Origin: Candidatus Aminicenantota bacterium
GTDB lineage: Bacteria; Acidobacteriota; Aminicenantia; Aminicenantales; Aminicenantaceae
Assembly: GCA_011049545.1 (NCBI GenBank)
Contig: DRHQ01000154.1
Span: 1 to 37,006, forward strand
DNA: 37,006 nt
Direction: 5' to 3'
Positions within the stretch are counted from its first letter, which is position 1; each line of letters starts with the position of its first letter. The notes beneath the pieces are model-generated. The model did no database searches. It saw only the letters and a program-made list of their open reading frames with translations, and was not told the DNA's origin. The translations under genes and the position numbers were made by a program. Of the stretch, positions 7,418 to 15,560 are shown one piece after another.

Positions 7418-8923
7418 ATGGCTGAGAAGAAAAAAATACCCTCTGAGCTAAAAGAAATGCTCAGGGTAGGATTTAACAAAGAATGGCGGAAGGAGTTGCG
7501 GAAGTCTATTCCCGCCAAAGAAAGGATGAAGATCTCCTCCCAGAAGATGCCGGAGCGGGGGCCAGAAGAGAGAAACAAAGATTTCAATGAAGTTAACATT
7601 GGTTTAGACGCCAAGCTGGCTAAGAAGGAGGCGCAAAGATGCCTGGATTGTGCCAATCCCGGGTGTGTCATGGGCTGTCCCGTTGGAATTGATATTCCCA
7701 CGTTTATAAAACTTATAGAGATAGGCGATTATGTCCAGAGTGTTCGGAAAATAAGAGAGACCAACAGCCTCCCCGCTATTTGCGGACGTGTGTGTCCTCA
7801 GGAAGTTCAATGCGAAGAGACCTGCAACATAAAAAAGGCAAAAGGCGAGGGTGTGAAAATAGGAAATTTGGAGAGGTTTGTCTCAGATTATGAGAGCCTG
7901 AAAGGAGATGTTTATATCCCTCCAATCCAGCCAGCAACTGGCAAGAAAGTGGCTGTTATCGGAGCTGGACCAGCAGGTTTGACTGTTGCCGGAGAGATGG
8001 CGAGAAACGGCCATAAGGTTACGATTTTCGAAGCCCTTCATATTTCTGGTGGAGTCTTAGTCTACGGGATTCCAGAATTCAGGCTGCCCAAAAGTATCCT
8101 CAGGTCAGAAGTGGGGTATCTAGAAAAATTAGGCGTAGAGTTGAGGGAAAATTTTGTAGTGGGCTTAACAGCAACGATTGAAGATCTAAAAAATGATGGG
8201 TATGAAGCTTTTTTCATCGGAACAGGAGCCGGATTGCCGAATTTCATGAGGATTCCTGGAGAAAACCTGGTGGGGATCTACTCGGCCAATGAATATTTGA
8301 CGCGGGTAAACCTGATGAAGGCCTATGAATTTCCTGATTATGATACTCCTGTGTTTTTGGGGAAGAGAGTTGCTGTCATGGGCGGCGGGAATGTGGCCAT
8401 GGATTCTGTTCGAACGGCCAAGAGGCTGGGAGCAGAATTGGCGGCCATAATCTACCGCCGTTCAAGAGTTGAAATGCCGGCAAGAGTAGAGGAAGTTCAC
8501 CATGGGGAAGAGGAAGGCATCGAGTTTCATTTTCTGACAACCCCAATAAGATACATCGCGGATGAAAAGGGCCGGGTTAAGGCTATGGAGTGTTTGAGAA
8601 TGAAGCTCGGAGAACCTGATTCTTCAGGAAGGCGTCGACCAGTTCCTATCGAAGGCTCAGAATTTATCATGGAAGTGAATATGGTTGTGGTTGCCATTGG
8701 CCAGAGCCCCAATCCTTTGATTGCCCAGACTACTCCTCAACTCAATGTAGGAAAATGGGGAAACGTGGAAGTCGATTGGGACACAATGGCTACCAGCATT
8801 GAAGGAGTTTATGCGGGAGGAGATATCATTCGGGGTGGAGCTACAGTCATTCTTGCCATGGGCGACGCCCGGATCGCTGCGGCTGAGATGCATAAATTCC
8901 TGAATACAAGAAAGAAAAAATAA
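7418..8923 (+). CDS. NfnB/GltA-like NADPH and FAD bifurcating subunit
   Basis: The 501-residue protein belongs to the glutamate synthase small subunit/NfnB family. An N-terminal domain binds two [4Fe-4S] clusters, with ligand groups C75/C78/C83/C87 and C122/C126/C132/C136. Two Rossmann folds follow: FAD at VAVIGAGPAGLTVAGEMA, with GGVLVYGIPEFRLPK after it, and NADPH at VAVMGGGNVAMDSVRTA, then a terminal FAD motif at GVYAGGDIIRGGATVILAMGDAR. This subunit holds the bifurcating FAD and the NADPH site in characterised NfnAB. No large glutamate synthase gene is nearby; the NfnA-like gene ends 23 bases upstream. That favours a transhydrogenase role. A short repeat follows the stop. Confidence 0.9.
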   Translation: MAEKKKIPSELKEMLRVGFNKEWRKELRKSIPAKERMKISSQKMPERGPEERNKDFNEVNIGLDAKLAKKEAQRCLDCANPGCVMGCPVGIDIPTFIKLIEIGDYVQSVRKIRETNSLPAICGRVCPQEVQCEETCNIKKAKGEGVKIGNLERFVSDYESLKGDVYIPPIQPATGKKVAVIGAGPAGLTVAGEMARNGHKVTIFEALHISGGVLVYGIPEFRLPKSILRSEVGYLEKLGVELRENFVVGLTATIEDLKNDGYEAFFIGTGAGLPNFMRIPGENLVGIYSANEYLTRVNLMKAYEFPDYDTPVFLGKRVAVMGGGNVAMDSVRTAKRLGAELAAIIYRRSRVEMPARVEEVHHGEEEGIEFHFLTTPIRYIADEKGRVKAMECLRMKLGEPDSSGRRRPVPIEGSEFIMEVNMVVVAIGQSPNPLIAQTTPQLNVGKWGNVEVDWDTMATSIEGVYAGGDIIRGGATVILAMGDARIAAAEMHKFLNTRKKK

Positions 8924-8924
8924 G

Positions 8925-8949
8925 ATGTAGGGGATTGATTCATCAAGCC
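8925..8949. repeat. Palindromic interspersed repeat, copy 2 (inverted)
   Basis: This 25-base stretch is the inverted counterpart of 306-330, differing at one position. It contains GGATTGAT and ATCAAGCC arms around TC. It starts two bases after the stop codon of the NfnB-like gene, so it could also serve as an RNA 3' end, but no U-tract follows. Confidence 0.65.
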
Positions 8950-9104
8950 TGGACTAAACCAGCGGTAATGAACAAACATGACAGGTGTAAAAGAAAAGTA
9001 TAATTAAGTATTAATAGGTAAAAGAAATTATTTGGCTTAGCTTAAAGAACGAAACAATAAGTAATAATTTATACTATGAAATATATTGATATTTGGGGAT
9101 CCAG

Positions 9105-10403
9105 ATGAGCTGGGTGGACGACTATAAGAAAAAGTTGGTAACTGCTGAAGAAGCAGCATCTTTGATTAAGAGTGATGACCGGATTTACATCAGCGGCAAT
9201 GCAGCTACTCCCTACGTCTTGATGAATTCCTTAGCTCGAAGAAAGAATGAGCTGGAGGGCGTTGAACTTGTTCATGTTCTTCTTTTAGGAGAGGACCCTC
9301 TCTCGAAGCCGGAGATGGAAGGTCATTTCCGTCATAATTCCCTGTTTGTGGGTCCTGCAGACAGGAAAGCTATAAACGAGGGAAGGGCCGATTACATTCC
9401 CATCTTTTTGCACCAGATTCCTAACCTTATTTATTCCGAACAAATGCCTCTCGATGCTGCTATGCTTCATCTTTCCCCTGCTGATGAGCATGGATTCATG
9501 AGTTTTGGAGTTGAAGTCTTGGCTTCCAAGGCTGCTGCCGAGAAGGCAAAAACAGTAATAGTTCAGGTGAATGAGAAGATGCCTCGTGTTTTAGGGGATT
9601 CCTTTATCCATGTATCCCGGGTCCACAAGATCGTTGAAGTGTCCGAGGAATTGCCTGAACTTAAGAGAAAGCCTTTTAGTGAGGTGGAAAGAAAAATAGG
9701 TCATTTAATAACTGAGTTGATCGAGGATGGCTCCACCCTGCAGTTAGGAATCGGAGGAATTCCAGATGCTGTCCTTTCTGCTTTAAAAGAAAGACGGGAT
9801 TTAGGTATCCATACCGAAATGGTTTCTGATGGAGTTATGGAAGCCATCGAAGCAGGAATCATTACTGGAGCCAAAAAGACATTCCATCCAAATAAAGTCA
9901 TTTTAACCTTTATTTTGGGCTCCAAAAAACTTTATGAGTTTGCTGATAATAATCCTGTTCTTGAAGCCCATCCTACTGATTATACGAATCACCCTTTTAA
10001 TGTTTCCCGAAATGATAATATGATCGCCATTAATTCTGCCATAGAAGTGGATATAACAGGCCAGGTCTGCTCTGACTCTATCGGCACCTATATCTATAGC
10101 GGCTTCGGCGGGCAGGTTGACTTCATTCGAGGAGCGGCTCATTCAAAAGGAGGTAAACCTATAATTGCTCTTAATTCTACAGCAAAGAACGGGGAGGTCT
10201 CCAGGATTGTTCCTTTTTTGAAAAAAGGATCAGGAGTGGTCACGACCAGAGCTGATGTCAAATATGTAGTAACAGAATACGGAATTGCCTATCTCCATGG
10301 GAAAAACTTGCAGGAGAGAACGATAGCTTTGATAAACATTGCCGATCCCAAATTCAGGCCGGATTTAATAAAAGAAGCTAAAAGTAGATATCTTCTGCGA
10401 TAA
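9105..10403 (+). CDS. Acetyl-CoA hydrolase/CoA-transferase family protein
   Basis: The 432-residue protein has the two-domain architecture of butyrate/4-hydroxybutyrate/acetate CoA-transferases. Seen motifs are QLGIGGIPDAVLSAL, the segment HTEMVSDGVMEAIEAG containing the expected catalytic Glu, and GFGGQVDFIRGAAHSKGG. Such enzymes move CoA between acyl-CoA and acetate or hydrolyse acyl-CoA at the end of fermentation. I chose ATG 9105, which has GGGG at 9095-9098 and begins MSWVDDYKKKLV as in relatives; TTG at 9093 would add four residues. It is separated from the redox operon by about 180 AT-rich bases with a repeat, so it probably has its own promoter. Substrate cannot be told from the sequence. 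Confidence 0.88.
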   Translation: MSWVDDYKKKLVTAEEAASLIKSDDRIYISGNAATPYVLMNSLARRKNELEGVELVHVLLLGEDPLSKPEMEGHFRHNSLFVGPADRKAINEGRADYIPIFLHQIPNLIYSEQMPLDAAMLHLSPADEHGFMSFGVEVLASKAAAEKAKTVIVQVNEKMPRVLGDSFIHVSRVHKIVEVSEELPELKRKPFSEVERKIGHLITELIEDGSTLQLGIGGIPDAVLSALKERRDLGIHTEMVSDGVMEAIEAGIITGAKKTFHPNKVILTFILGSKKLYEFADNNPVLEAHPTDYTNHPFNVSRNDNMIAINSAIEVDITGQVCSDSIGTYIYSGFGGQVDFIRGAAHSKGGKPIIALNSTAKNGEVSRIVPFLKKGSGVVTTRADVKYVVTEYGIAYLHGKNLQERTIALINIADPKFRPDLIKEAKSRYLLR

Positions 10404-10420
10404 AAATTTATACTGGTTCA

Positions 10421-11089
10421 ATGCGACAATCAAAGTTATTTCCACCAGAAACGGGACATATCGGGACGGATGAATCTGGAAAGGGAGACTATTTCGGTCC
10501 TCTCGTGGTTGCAGGAGTTTTCGTTCCGGAGGGGCAGCAGAATGTTCTTACCGAACTGGGTATAAGAGACAGCAAAAAAATCTCTGATAATCGTATCAGA
10601 GAATTAGCTACTCTACTGAAAAAGGGATATAAGCATTCCTTGGTTGCTATCGGCCCTGAAAGGTATAACGAGCTTTATGAAAAGCTGAGAAATCTAAATA
10701 AAATCCTTGCCTGGGCTCATTCGCGTGTCATCGAGAATATCCTGGAAGAAGTAAACTGTTCTGTTGCCGTCACTGACCAGTTTGGAGATAAGTCTTTTGT
10801 GATAAATGCTCTAATGAAAAAAGGGAGGGAGATTGAGCTCATCCAGAGGCCAAAAGCTGAGGAAGACCTTGCTGTAGCCGCAGCTTCGATTCTGGCGAGA
10901 GCTGAATTCCTGAGGCGCCTTTATTTTCTCTCCCAAGATATAGGGATGGACCTTCCTAAAGGTGCATCATCTCTTGTCGACGAAGCCGGGCTGCGGCTTG
11001 TCAAACTCCACAAGGTGGAAATTCTGGATAAAATTGCCAAGAAACATTTTAAAATCACTCGCCGTATTATGGCTTCTTTGGAGGAGTGA
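10421..11089 (+). CDS. rnhC: Ribonuclease HIII, short form
   Basis: GTDESGKGDYFGPLVVA at residues 15-31 is the diagnostic RNase HIII active-site motif (D17, E18), followed by RDSKKISD near 49-56, VTDQFG with D119, and RPKAEEDLAVAAASILAR. The enzyme cleaves RNA in RNA-DNA hybrids. At 222 residues it lacks the roughly 80-residue N-terminal substrate-binding domain of Bacillus RNase HIII, and no coding extension is visible because the preceding CoA-transferase ends 17 bases before. The stop at 11087-11089 lies just ahead of the next gene, whose Shine-Dalgarno sequence GAGGAG sits inside the end of this gene, so the two are co-transcribed. Confidence 0.88.
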   Translation: MRQSKLFPPETGHIGTDESGKGDYFGPLVVAGVFVPEGQQNVLTELGIRDSKKISDNRIRELATLLKKGYKHSLVAIGPERYNELYEKLRNLNKILAWAHSRVIENILEEVNCSVAVTDQFGDKSFVINALMKKGREIELIQRPKAEEDLAVAAASILARAEFLRRLYFLSQDIGMDLPKGASSLVDEAGLRLVKLHKVEILDKIAKKHFKITRRIMASLEE

Positions 11090-11091
11090 AA

Positions 11092-12297
11092 ATGCAAGAG
11101 GGGACAAAACGGATATATCTTGAAAGTCCTTACAAGGTTGAGTTTGAGGCTCAAGTCGTAGAAAAAGTGATCTGGGAGAAAAAACCTGCCTTAATCCTTG
11201 ACCAAACCTGCTTTTATCCTGAGTCAGGGGGGCAGCCCTGCGACAAGGGAACGATAAATGAAGTGGAAGTGCTCAAGGTTTTGGAAGATGAAGCAAGGAT
11301 TATACATCTTCTGGCTGAGGATATATCCTCCGATAAAATAACGGGAAAAATTGAGTGGCAGACTCGCTTCGACCATATGCAGCAGCACTCGGGCCAGCAT
11401 ATTCTTTCCCAGAGTTTTCATGAGCTCCTGGGTGCAGAGACTCTATCTTTCCATCTGGGAGAAGCTATTTCTTCATTGGAGATGGATATTAGGAAGATTT
11501 CAGAAGAAGAGGTTGAGAATGTAGAAAGACGGGCTAATGAAATTGTGTTTCAGGACAGAGAGATAAAATGCTATTTCATTCCTGAAGAAAAGATCGGGAG
11601 TGTTCCGCTTAGAAGACCGCCTAAAAAAAAGGGGCTCATTCGAGTCGTGGAGGTCTCGGATTTTGATTTTTCGGCCTGCGGAGGAACACATGTCCACAGA
11701 GCAGGTGAGATCGGCTTGATAAAAATTCTCAAGCTGGAAAGAATAAGGAACAATGTCCGGTTTGAATTCATCTGCGGCAAAAGGACTTTAGAAGATTATT
11801 TATGGAAAAATAGAATTCTTCGTGAGCTTTCCACCAGGTTCACGGTTAATGAAGGGGAGATTCTCAATACTGTTGAGAAACTCTCTTCAGATTTAAAGTC
11901 TCAAAAGAGAAAAGGGAAAAAGATGCAGGAGAAAATTGCTCAGTACGAAGCTCAGGAAATCATTCAAGAAACAAAGGAAAAGATAATAAAAGAACTTTTT
12001 GTGGATAAAACACCCGAAGAGGTGAGGTTTCTGGTATTAAACATCATAAGAAAGGGTGATTTTGTTGTTCTCTTTGGCCTGAAGGGAGAAGAAAGGGGGC
12101 ATCTCATCTTAGGCTGTTCAGAGAATATCAACATTGATATGAGAGAAATTGTTCCTCTGGTGTCTCCCTTGATAAAAGGAAAAGGGGGAGGGAGATCTTC
12201 TTTGGTTGAGATCGCTGGAGAAGAAATCGAGAATCTTGAACAAGCTTTGGAAAGAGCCTTTGAATTCATCAAAAAAAAGATGGGGTTAGACCTTTAA
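11092..12297 (+). CDS. AlaX-type alanyl-tRNA editing protein with DHHA1-like C terminus
   Basis: This free-standing homologue of the alanyl-tRNA synthetase editing domain should hydrolyse mischarged Ser- or Gly-tRNA(Ala). The N-terminal part has YPESGGQPC; the zinc/active-site motifs are HSGQH (H99, H103) and CGGTH. A charged helical linker from about residue 255 is followed by a DHHA1-like domain ending in GKGGGRSSLVEIAGEEIENL, making it the long AlaX form (402 residues). I chose ATG 11092 because GAGGAG lies five bases upstream; a GTG at 11086 is less well placed. It is convergent with the minus-strand permease gene 17 bases away, and no hairpin terminator is seen between them. Confidence 0.87.
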   Translation: MQEGTKRIYLESPYKVEFEAQVVEKVIWEKKPALILDQTCFYPESGGQPCDKGTINEVEVLKVLEDEARIIHLLAEDISSDKITGKIEWQTRFDHMQQHSGQHILSQSFHELLGAETLSFHLGEAISSLEMDIRKISEEEVENVERRANEIVFQDREIKCYFIPEEKIGSVPLRRPPKKKGLIRVVEVSDFDFSACGGTHVHRAGEIGLIKILKLERIRNNVRFEFICGKRTLEDYLWKNRILRELSTRFTVNEGEILNTVEKLSSDLKSQKRKGKKMQEKIAQYEAQEIIQETKEKIIKELFVDKTPEEVRFLVLNIIRKGDFVVLFGLKGEERGHLILGCSENINIDMREIVPLVSPLIKGKGGGRSSLVEIAGEEIENLEQALERAFEFIKKKMGLDL

Positions 12298-12314
12298 AAC
12301 TCTGATCCCTTTTG

Positions 12315-13559
12315 TCATTCGTATCTTAAACAAACAATCGGATCCAGGCTGGCTGCTTTTCGGGCAGGGAAAATACCAAAGAAAAGACCCACCGAGATTG
12401 AGACAAATAATCCTAAAACAACTGACCAGGAGGTGACAGAAGCCGGCAGAGGAGTCGCAGCTCTAACCAAGAAAGCAATCGCGAATCCGATAATTACGCC
12501 CAAAGCCCCTCCTGTGCCAGTCAGAACAATTGCCTCAATCAGAAACTGCTTCAGGATATCTGCTGAGCGGGCTCCGATGGCTTTTCGTATTCCAATCTCC
12601 CTCGTTCTTTCCTTGACGGAAACGAGCATGATGTTCATGACTCCGATTCCGCCCACGAGAAGACCTATGGAAGAGATGACAATCATGACCATGTAGACGG
12701 CTCCGGTAATCTGGTTATAAAGGTCAACAAAAGTGCCCTGGGTGGAGATAACAAAATCGTTGGGTTTTCCAAACCCGACTTTTCTTCTTTTCCGGAGAAC
12801 GTTGGTTATCTGGTCTATGGTTTCCTCCAGATAGCCATGTTTTTTGGGTACGGCTGTGATCTCGATCATTGAAAGGTCATAGGGATAATACTTCATTAAG
12901 GTAGTGATAGGGATACCTACGAAATTGTCCTGACTCTGTCCGAAAACGCTGCCCCTTTTTTCAAGAATGCCCACGACGGTGAATTTTTCCGGACCGATTC
13001 TTATATCCTTTCCCAGAGCATTTGTATGGAGGAAGAGAGTATCATTGAGTTCAGAACCGAGAACACAGACTTTGGTGCTATGTGTAATATCTGATTCTAT
13101 CAAGAATCTCCCTTCTTCCGGGAGATAAACAGAGAGAACCTGAGGGAACTTTTCGTTCATTCCCAATATTATGGAATCCAAACTCTTAATATTCTGGTAT
13201 TTGATCGGGATGCTCTCCCAAAAATCAGCAGTGATGTCAACAGCCACAGCTTTAACCAATGAACATTCCGTCTCTATGGCCATAGCATCTTCGAGGGTAA
13301 GGTCTTTTCTCTTTCTTTCTTCCTCTGAACGGTGGCCCATTTGAATTGGCTCGTGTTTGCCCACGAAGATCAAATCCGAGCCAATTGATTCAAGCTCGCC
13401 GATAACGGAACGGTTTAAGCCCTGGATGATAGCAACCATCCCGATAACCGTCATCACACCAATCATGATTCCCAGCAAGGTTAAGAAAGATCGGAGTTTA
13501 TGGGACCTAAGGGATTCAAGAGCCATCCGGGTAATCTCTTTAAGAATTCCTAATCTCAT
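12315..13559 (-). CDS. MacB/FtsX-like ABC transporter permease (second of pair)
   Basis: The 414-residue protein has the MacB permease plan: an N-terminal membrane helix after LRSHKLRSFLTLLGIMIGVMTVIG, a large periplasmic domain (about residues 45-270), and three C-terminal helices, with the family signature GGIGVMNIMLVSVKERTREIGIRKAIGA and an ARKAASLDPIVCLRYE tail. Such permeases use ATP hydrolysis to drive extrusion or envelope remodelling rather than transport across the inner membrane. It begins two bases after the stop of the similar upstream permease gene and is surely co-transcribed. No cognate ATPase or membrane-fusion gene is adjacent, so partners must come from elsewhere. Substrate unknown. 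Confidence 0.88.
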   Translation of the reverse strand: MRLGILKEITRMALESLRSHKLRSFLTLLGIMIGVMTVIGMVAIIQGLNRSVIGELESIGSDLIFVGKHEPIQMGHRSEEERKRKDLTLEDAMAIETECSLVKAVAVDITADFWESIPIKYQNIKSLDSIILGMNEKFPQVLSVYLPEEGRFLIESDITHSTKVCVLGSELNDTLFLHTNALGKDIRIGPEKFTVVGILEKRGSVFGQSQDNFVGIPITTLMKYYPYDLSMIEITAVPKKHGYLEETIDQITNVLRKRRKVGFGKPNDFVISTQGTFVDLYNQITGAVYMVMIVISSIGLLVGGIGVMNIMLVSVKERTREIGIRKAIGARSADILKQFLIEAIVLTGTGGALGVIIGFAIAFLVRAATPLPASVTSWSVVLGLFVSISVGLFFGIFPARKAASLDPIVCLRYE

Positions 13560-13561
13560 TG

Positions 13562-14797
13562 TTATGCCCTTAAAGCTTCAATGGGGTCAAGCTTGGCAGC
13601 TTTGTTGGCAGGATAAATGCCGAAAAAGATGCCCACTGAAGCCGAGACAAAAATAGCTACAGCTATAGAGACAGGTTCTATGCTCGAAGGCCAAGAAGTA
13701 ATAGCCGTGAAGACCTTGGCAATAGCAAACCCAACGAGGATTCCTATCAATCCTCCAGTTGTGGAAATAGCAGCCGCCTCGATTAAAAATTGGATTAATA
13801 TGTCATTGCGGCGGGCGCCTATTGCCATACGAATGCCTATCTCTTTTGTTCTTTCAGTGACTGCAACGAGCATGATATTCATGACTACAATGCCTCCCAC
13901 TAAAAGAGCAAGGGAAGAGATGGCAATCATGGCGATATAGATGCTTGATGTCAGTGTTTTGTATATCTGAATAAAAGTCTCTGAACTTGCAAAAGAAAAG
14001 TCGTCAGGATCTTTGAATGAAACATGGCGTTTGGATCGAAGGATTGTTCTCACTTCCTCTCGAGCTGTTTCTAACTGTTCCTGTGAAAGGGTGTGAATAT
14101 TGATGTCAATACTTCTTCTTGAGCCGTATATTTTGTGGAAAGTTGTGATGGGGATGCGGACGTAGTTGTCCTGACTAAATCCTATGACTTTTCCCTTCTC
14201 CTTGCCAAGGCCGACAATTAAAAAATTGCGGGAGCCAATTTTTATTCTCTTACCTAGAGGATCCAGATAGGGAAACAATTTCTCTATTATATCTGCTCCG
14301 ATGATACAGACATAGCGGGAGTGCTCTTCGTCCTCTCTTTGAAAGTGCCTTCCTCTTTCCAGCTCCACAACTGATCCGATTATGTGGTCAAGATGGGTAA
14401 CTCCTCTTACATTCACGTCTTTAAGGTATTGATTCCTGAATTTTACGGTCCTGGCAGTATTAACAGTCGCTCCTACAAGCTCGCATGATTTGCACTGGTT
14501 GCGGACAAGCCTCATGTCATCTAAAGTCAGATCTTTCCGTTTGAGCATTTCTCGCCATTCTTTCAAGGAACCTCCAGTCATAGAGAATTTAGCGACTGAA
14601 AAATCGTTGGCACCGTAGAATGCAAATTTTGTATAGACATAGTTATTCAGACCCTGGATGATTGAGACAACCGAAATTATGGAGAGGACGCCGATGATGA
14701 TGCCCAATAGCGTCAGGAATGTCCTTAATTTATTTGACCAGAGAGAGCTCATGGCCATAGAAACAGATTCATTAAAGTTAATTCTGGCCATCTTCAT
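13562..14797 (-). CDS. MacB/FtsX-like ABC transporter permease (first of pair)
   Basis: This 411-residue permease is homologous to the one it precedes, with the same plan: WSNKLRTFLTLLGIIIGVLSIIS helix, periplasmic domain, and GGIVVMNIMLVAVTERTKEIGIRMAIGA before the last helices, ending in ANKAAKLDPIEALRA. The pair may form a heterodimer, as other MacB-like pairs do (inference). A second Met codon lies two codons in. No Shine-Dalgarno is seen before either start; a perfect TATAAT on the minus strand at 14817-14812 would place transcription start only about eight bases upstream, suggesting a nearly leaderless message. A CKSC motif in the periplasmic domain distinguishes it from its partner. 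Confidence 0.88.
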   Translation of the reverse strand: MKMARINFNESVSMAMSSLWSNKLRTFLTLLGIIIGVLSIISVVSIIQGLNNYVYTKFAFYGANDFSVAKFSMTGGSLKEWREMLKRKDLTLDDMRLVRNQCKSCELVGATVNTARTVKFRNQYLKDVNVRGVTHLDHIIGSVVELERGRHFQREDEEHSRYVCIIGADIIEKLFPYLDPLGKRIKIGSRNFLIVGLGKEKGKVIGFSQDNYVRIPITTFHKIYGSRRSIDINIHTLSQEQLETAREEVRTILRSKRHVSFKDPDDFSFASSETFIQIYKTLTSSIYIAMIAISSLALLVGGIVVMNIMLVAVTERTKEIGIRMAIGARRNDILIQFLIEAAAISTTGGLIGILVGFAIAKVFTAITSWPSSIEPVSIAVAIFVSASVGIFFGIYPANKAAKLDPIEALRA

Positions 14798-14811
14798 TAT
14801 TAATATTTTAC

Positions 14812-14817
14812 ATTATA
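14812..14817 (-). promoter_or_regulatory. Candidate -10 box of the permease pair
   Basis: TATAAT reads on the minus strand at 14817-14812. The -35 region 16-17 bases upstream is poor (TTTGCT or CTTTGC). Transcription would start near 14805, leaving almost no leader before the ATG at 14797. Confidence 0.35.
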
Positions 14818-14850
14818 TGATACGCAAGAGGAAAGCAAAGGTTTACTGGG

Positions 14851-14874
14851 GTCAAGTCTTCTTCCGCTCTTGAC
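14851..14874. repeat. REP-like hairpin GTCAAG/CTTGAC
   Basis: GGGGTCAAG followed by a 12-base loop and CTTGAC gives a six-base stem (14851-14856 with 14869-14874). The GGGGTCA head and small stem resemble REP sequences mobilised by RAYT transposases. It overlaps the TTGACA of the adjacent promoter. The family link is an inference. Confidence 0.45.
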
Positions 14875-14898
14875 AACTCTTTATGGAGAAAACAGAAT
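14870..14898 (+). promoter_or_regulatory. Candidate promoter for the PK-C-like gene
   Basis: A perfect -35 TTGACA at 14870-14875 is followed after 17 bases by CAGAAT (14893-14898, four of six -10 bases). The start codon of the next gene lies 48 bases beyond. The -35 is part of the REP-like hairpin, so it may be chance. Confidence 0.35.
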
Positions 14899-14945
14899 AA
14901 GCGGAGACGCAATGAAGGATCTTGTATTGGAAAGGAGAATTGTCA

Positions 14946-15551
14946 ATGTCAGCACTAAATAAAAGCGATTCATCTGTATTATCTGGTTCTTGTGTTTATT
15001 TCAAAAGAACTGGCCGGGAGAATACTGGCAAAACTCTGGAGGTAGCAGCGAAGAAAGCCGAAGAGTTTGGTATTCAAAATGTGCTTGTGGCAACTACCTC
15101 GGGAGAGACAGGCCTAATGGCAACCAAAGTTTTCGCCGTAAAAAATTTGATTATGGTCTCTCACTCCACGGGTTTTGCGAAACCAGATTATCAGGAATTT
15201 TTGCCTGAATTTCGTAAAAAAATAGAAGAAGCTGGAGTTAAAATTCTGACCTGTCAGCATGCTTTCGGAGGAGTAGGTCGGGCAGTCAGGAAAAAACTGG
15301 GAACTTATGAGCTGGAGGAGATAATTGCTTATACTTTGCGAATTTTTGGCGAAGGAACAAAGGTTGCTGTTGAGATTGCGCTGATGGCGGCAGATGCTGG
15401 CTTCATCCCTACAAGTGAACCTTGTATTTCTGTAGGAGGCACTGGCCGAGGGGCTGATACAGCTATCCTTTTGAAGCCAGCTCATGCTCAAAATTTTTTT
15501 GACCTCAGAATCATGGAGATTCTTGCCAAACCTCGACTGGAAGAGCTATAA
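14946..15551 (+). CDS. Free-standing pyruvate-kinase C-terminal-domain protein
   Basis: The 201-residue protein resembles the alpha/beta C-terminal domain of pyruvate kinase without the catalytic barrel: TLEVAAKKAEEFGIQNVLVATTSGETGLMA, then LIMVSHSTGF, and a closing part with ISVGGTGRGADTAILLKPAHAQNFFDLRIMEILAKPR. Such single-domain proteins are widespread but uncharacterised; a ligand-sensing role is plausible, not shown. I chose ATG 14946, which has AAAGGAGAA six bases upstream; a TTG at 14922 would include that ribosome binding site in the coding region. It lies nine bases ahead of the pseudouridine synthase gene and probably shares its transcript. Confidence 0.75.
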   Translation: MSALNKSDSSVLSGSCVYFKRTGRENTGKTLEVAAKKAEEFGIQNVLVATTSGETGLMATKVFAVKNLIMVSHSTGFAKPDYQEFLPEFRKKIEEAGVKILTCQHAFGGVGRAVRKKLGTYELEEIIAYTLRIFGEGTKVAVEIALMAADAGFIPTSEPCISVGGTGRGADTAILLKPAHAQNFFDLRIMEILAKPRLEEL

Positions 15552-15560
15552 AAACTGAAA

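Noticed and set aside
1628-8923. Part of respiratory complex I
   Set aside because: No membrane-arm subunits follow; the long NuoF with an extra ferredoxin domain and the NfnAB-like genes indicate a soluble complex.
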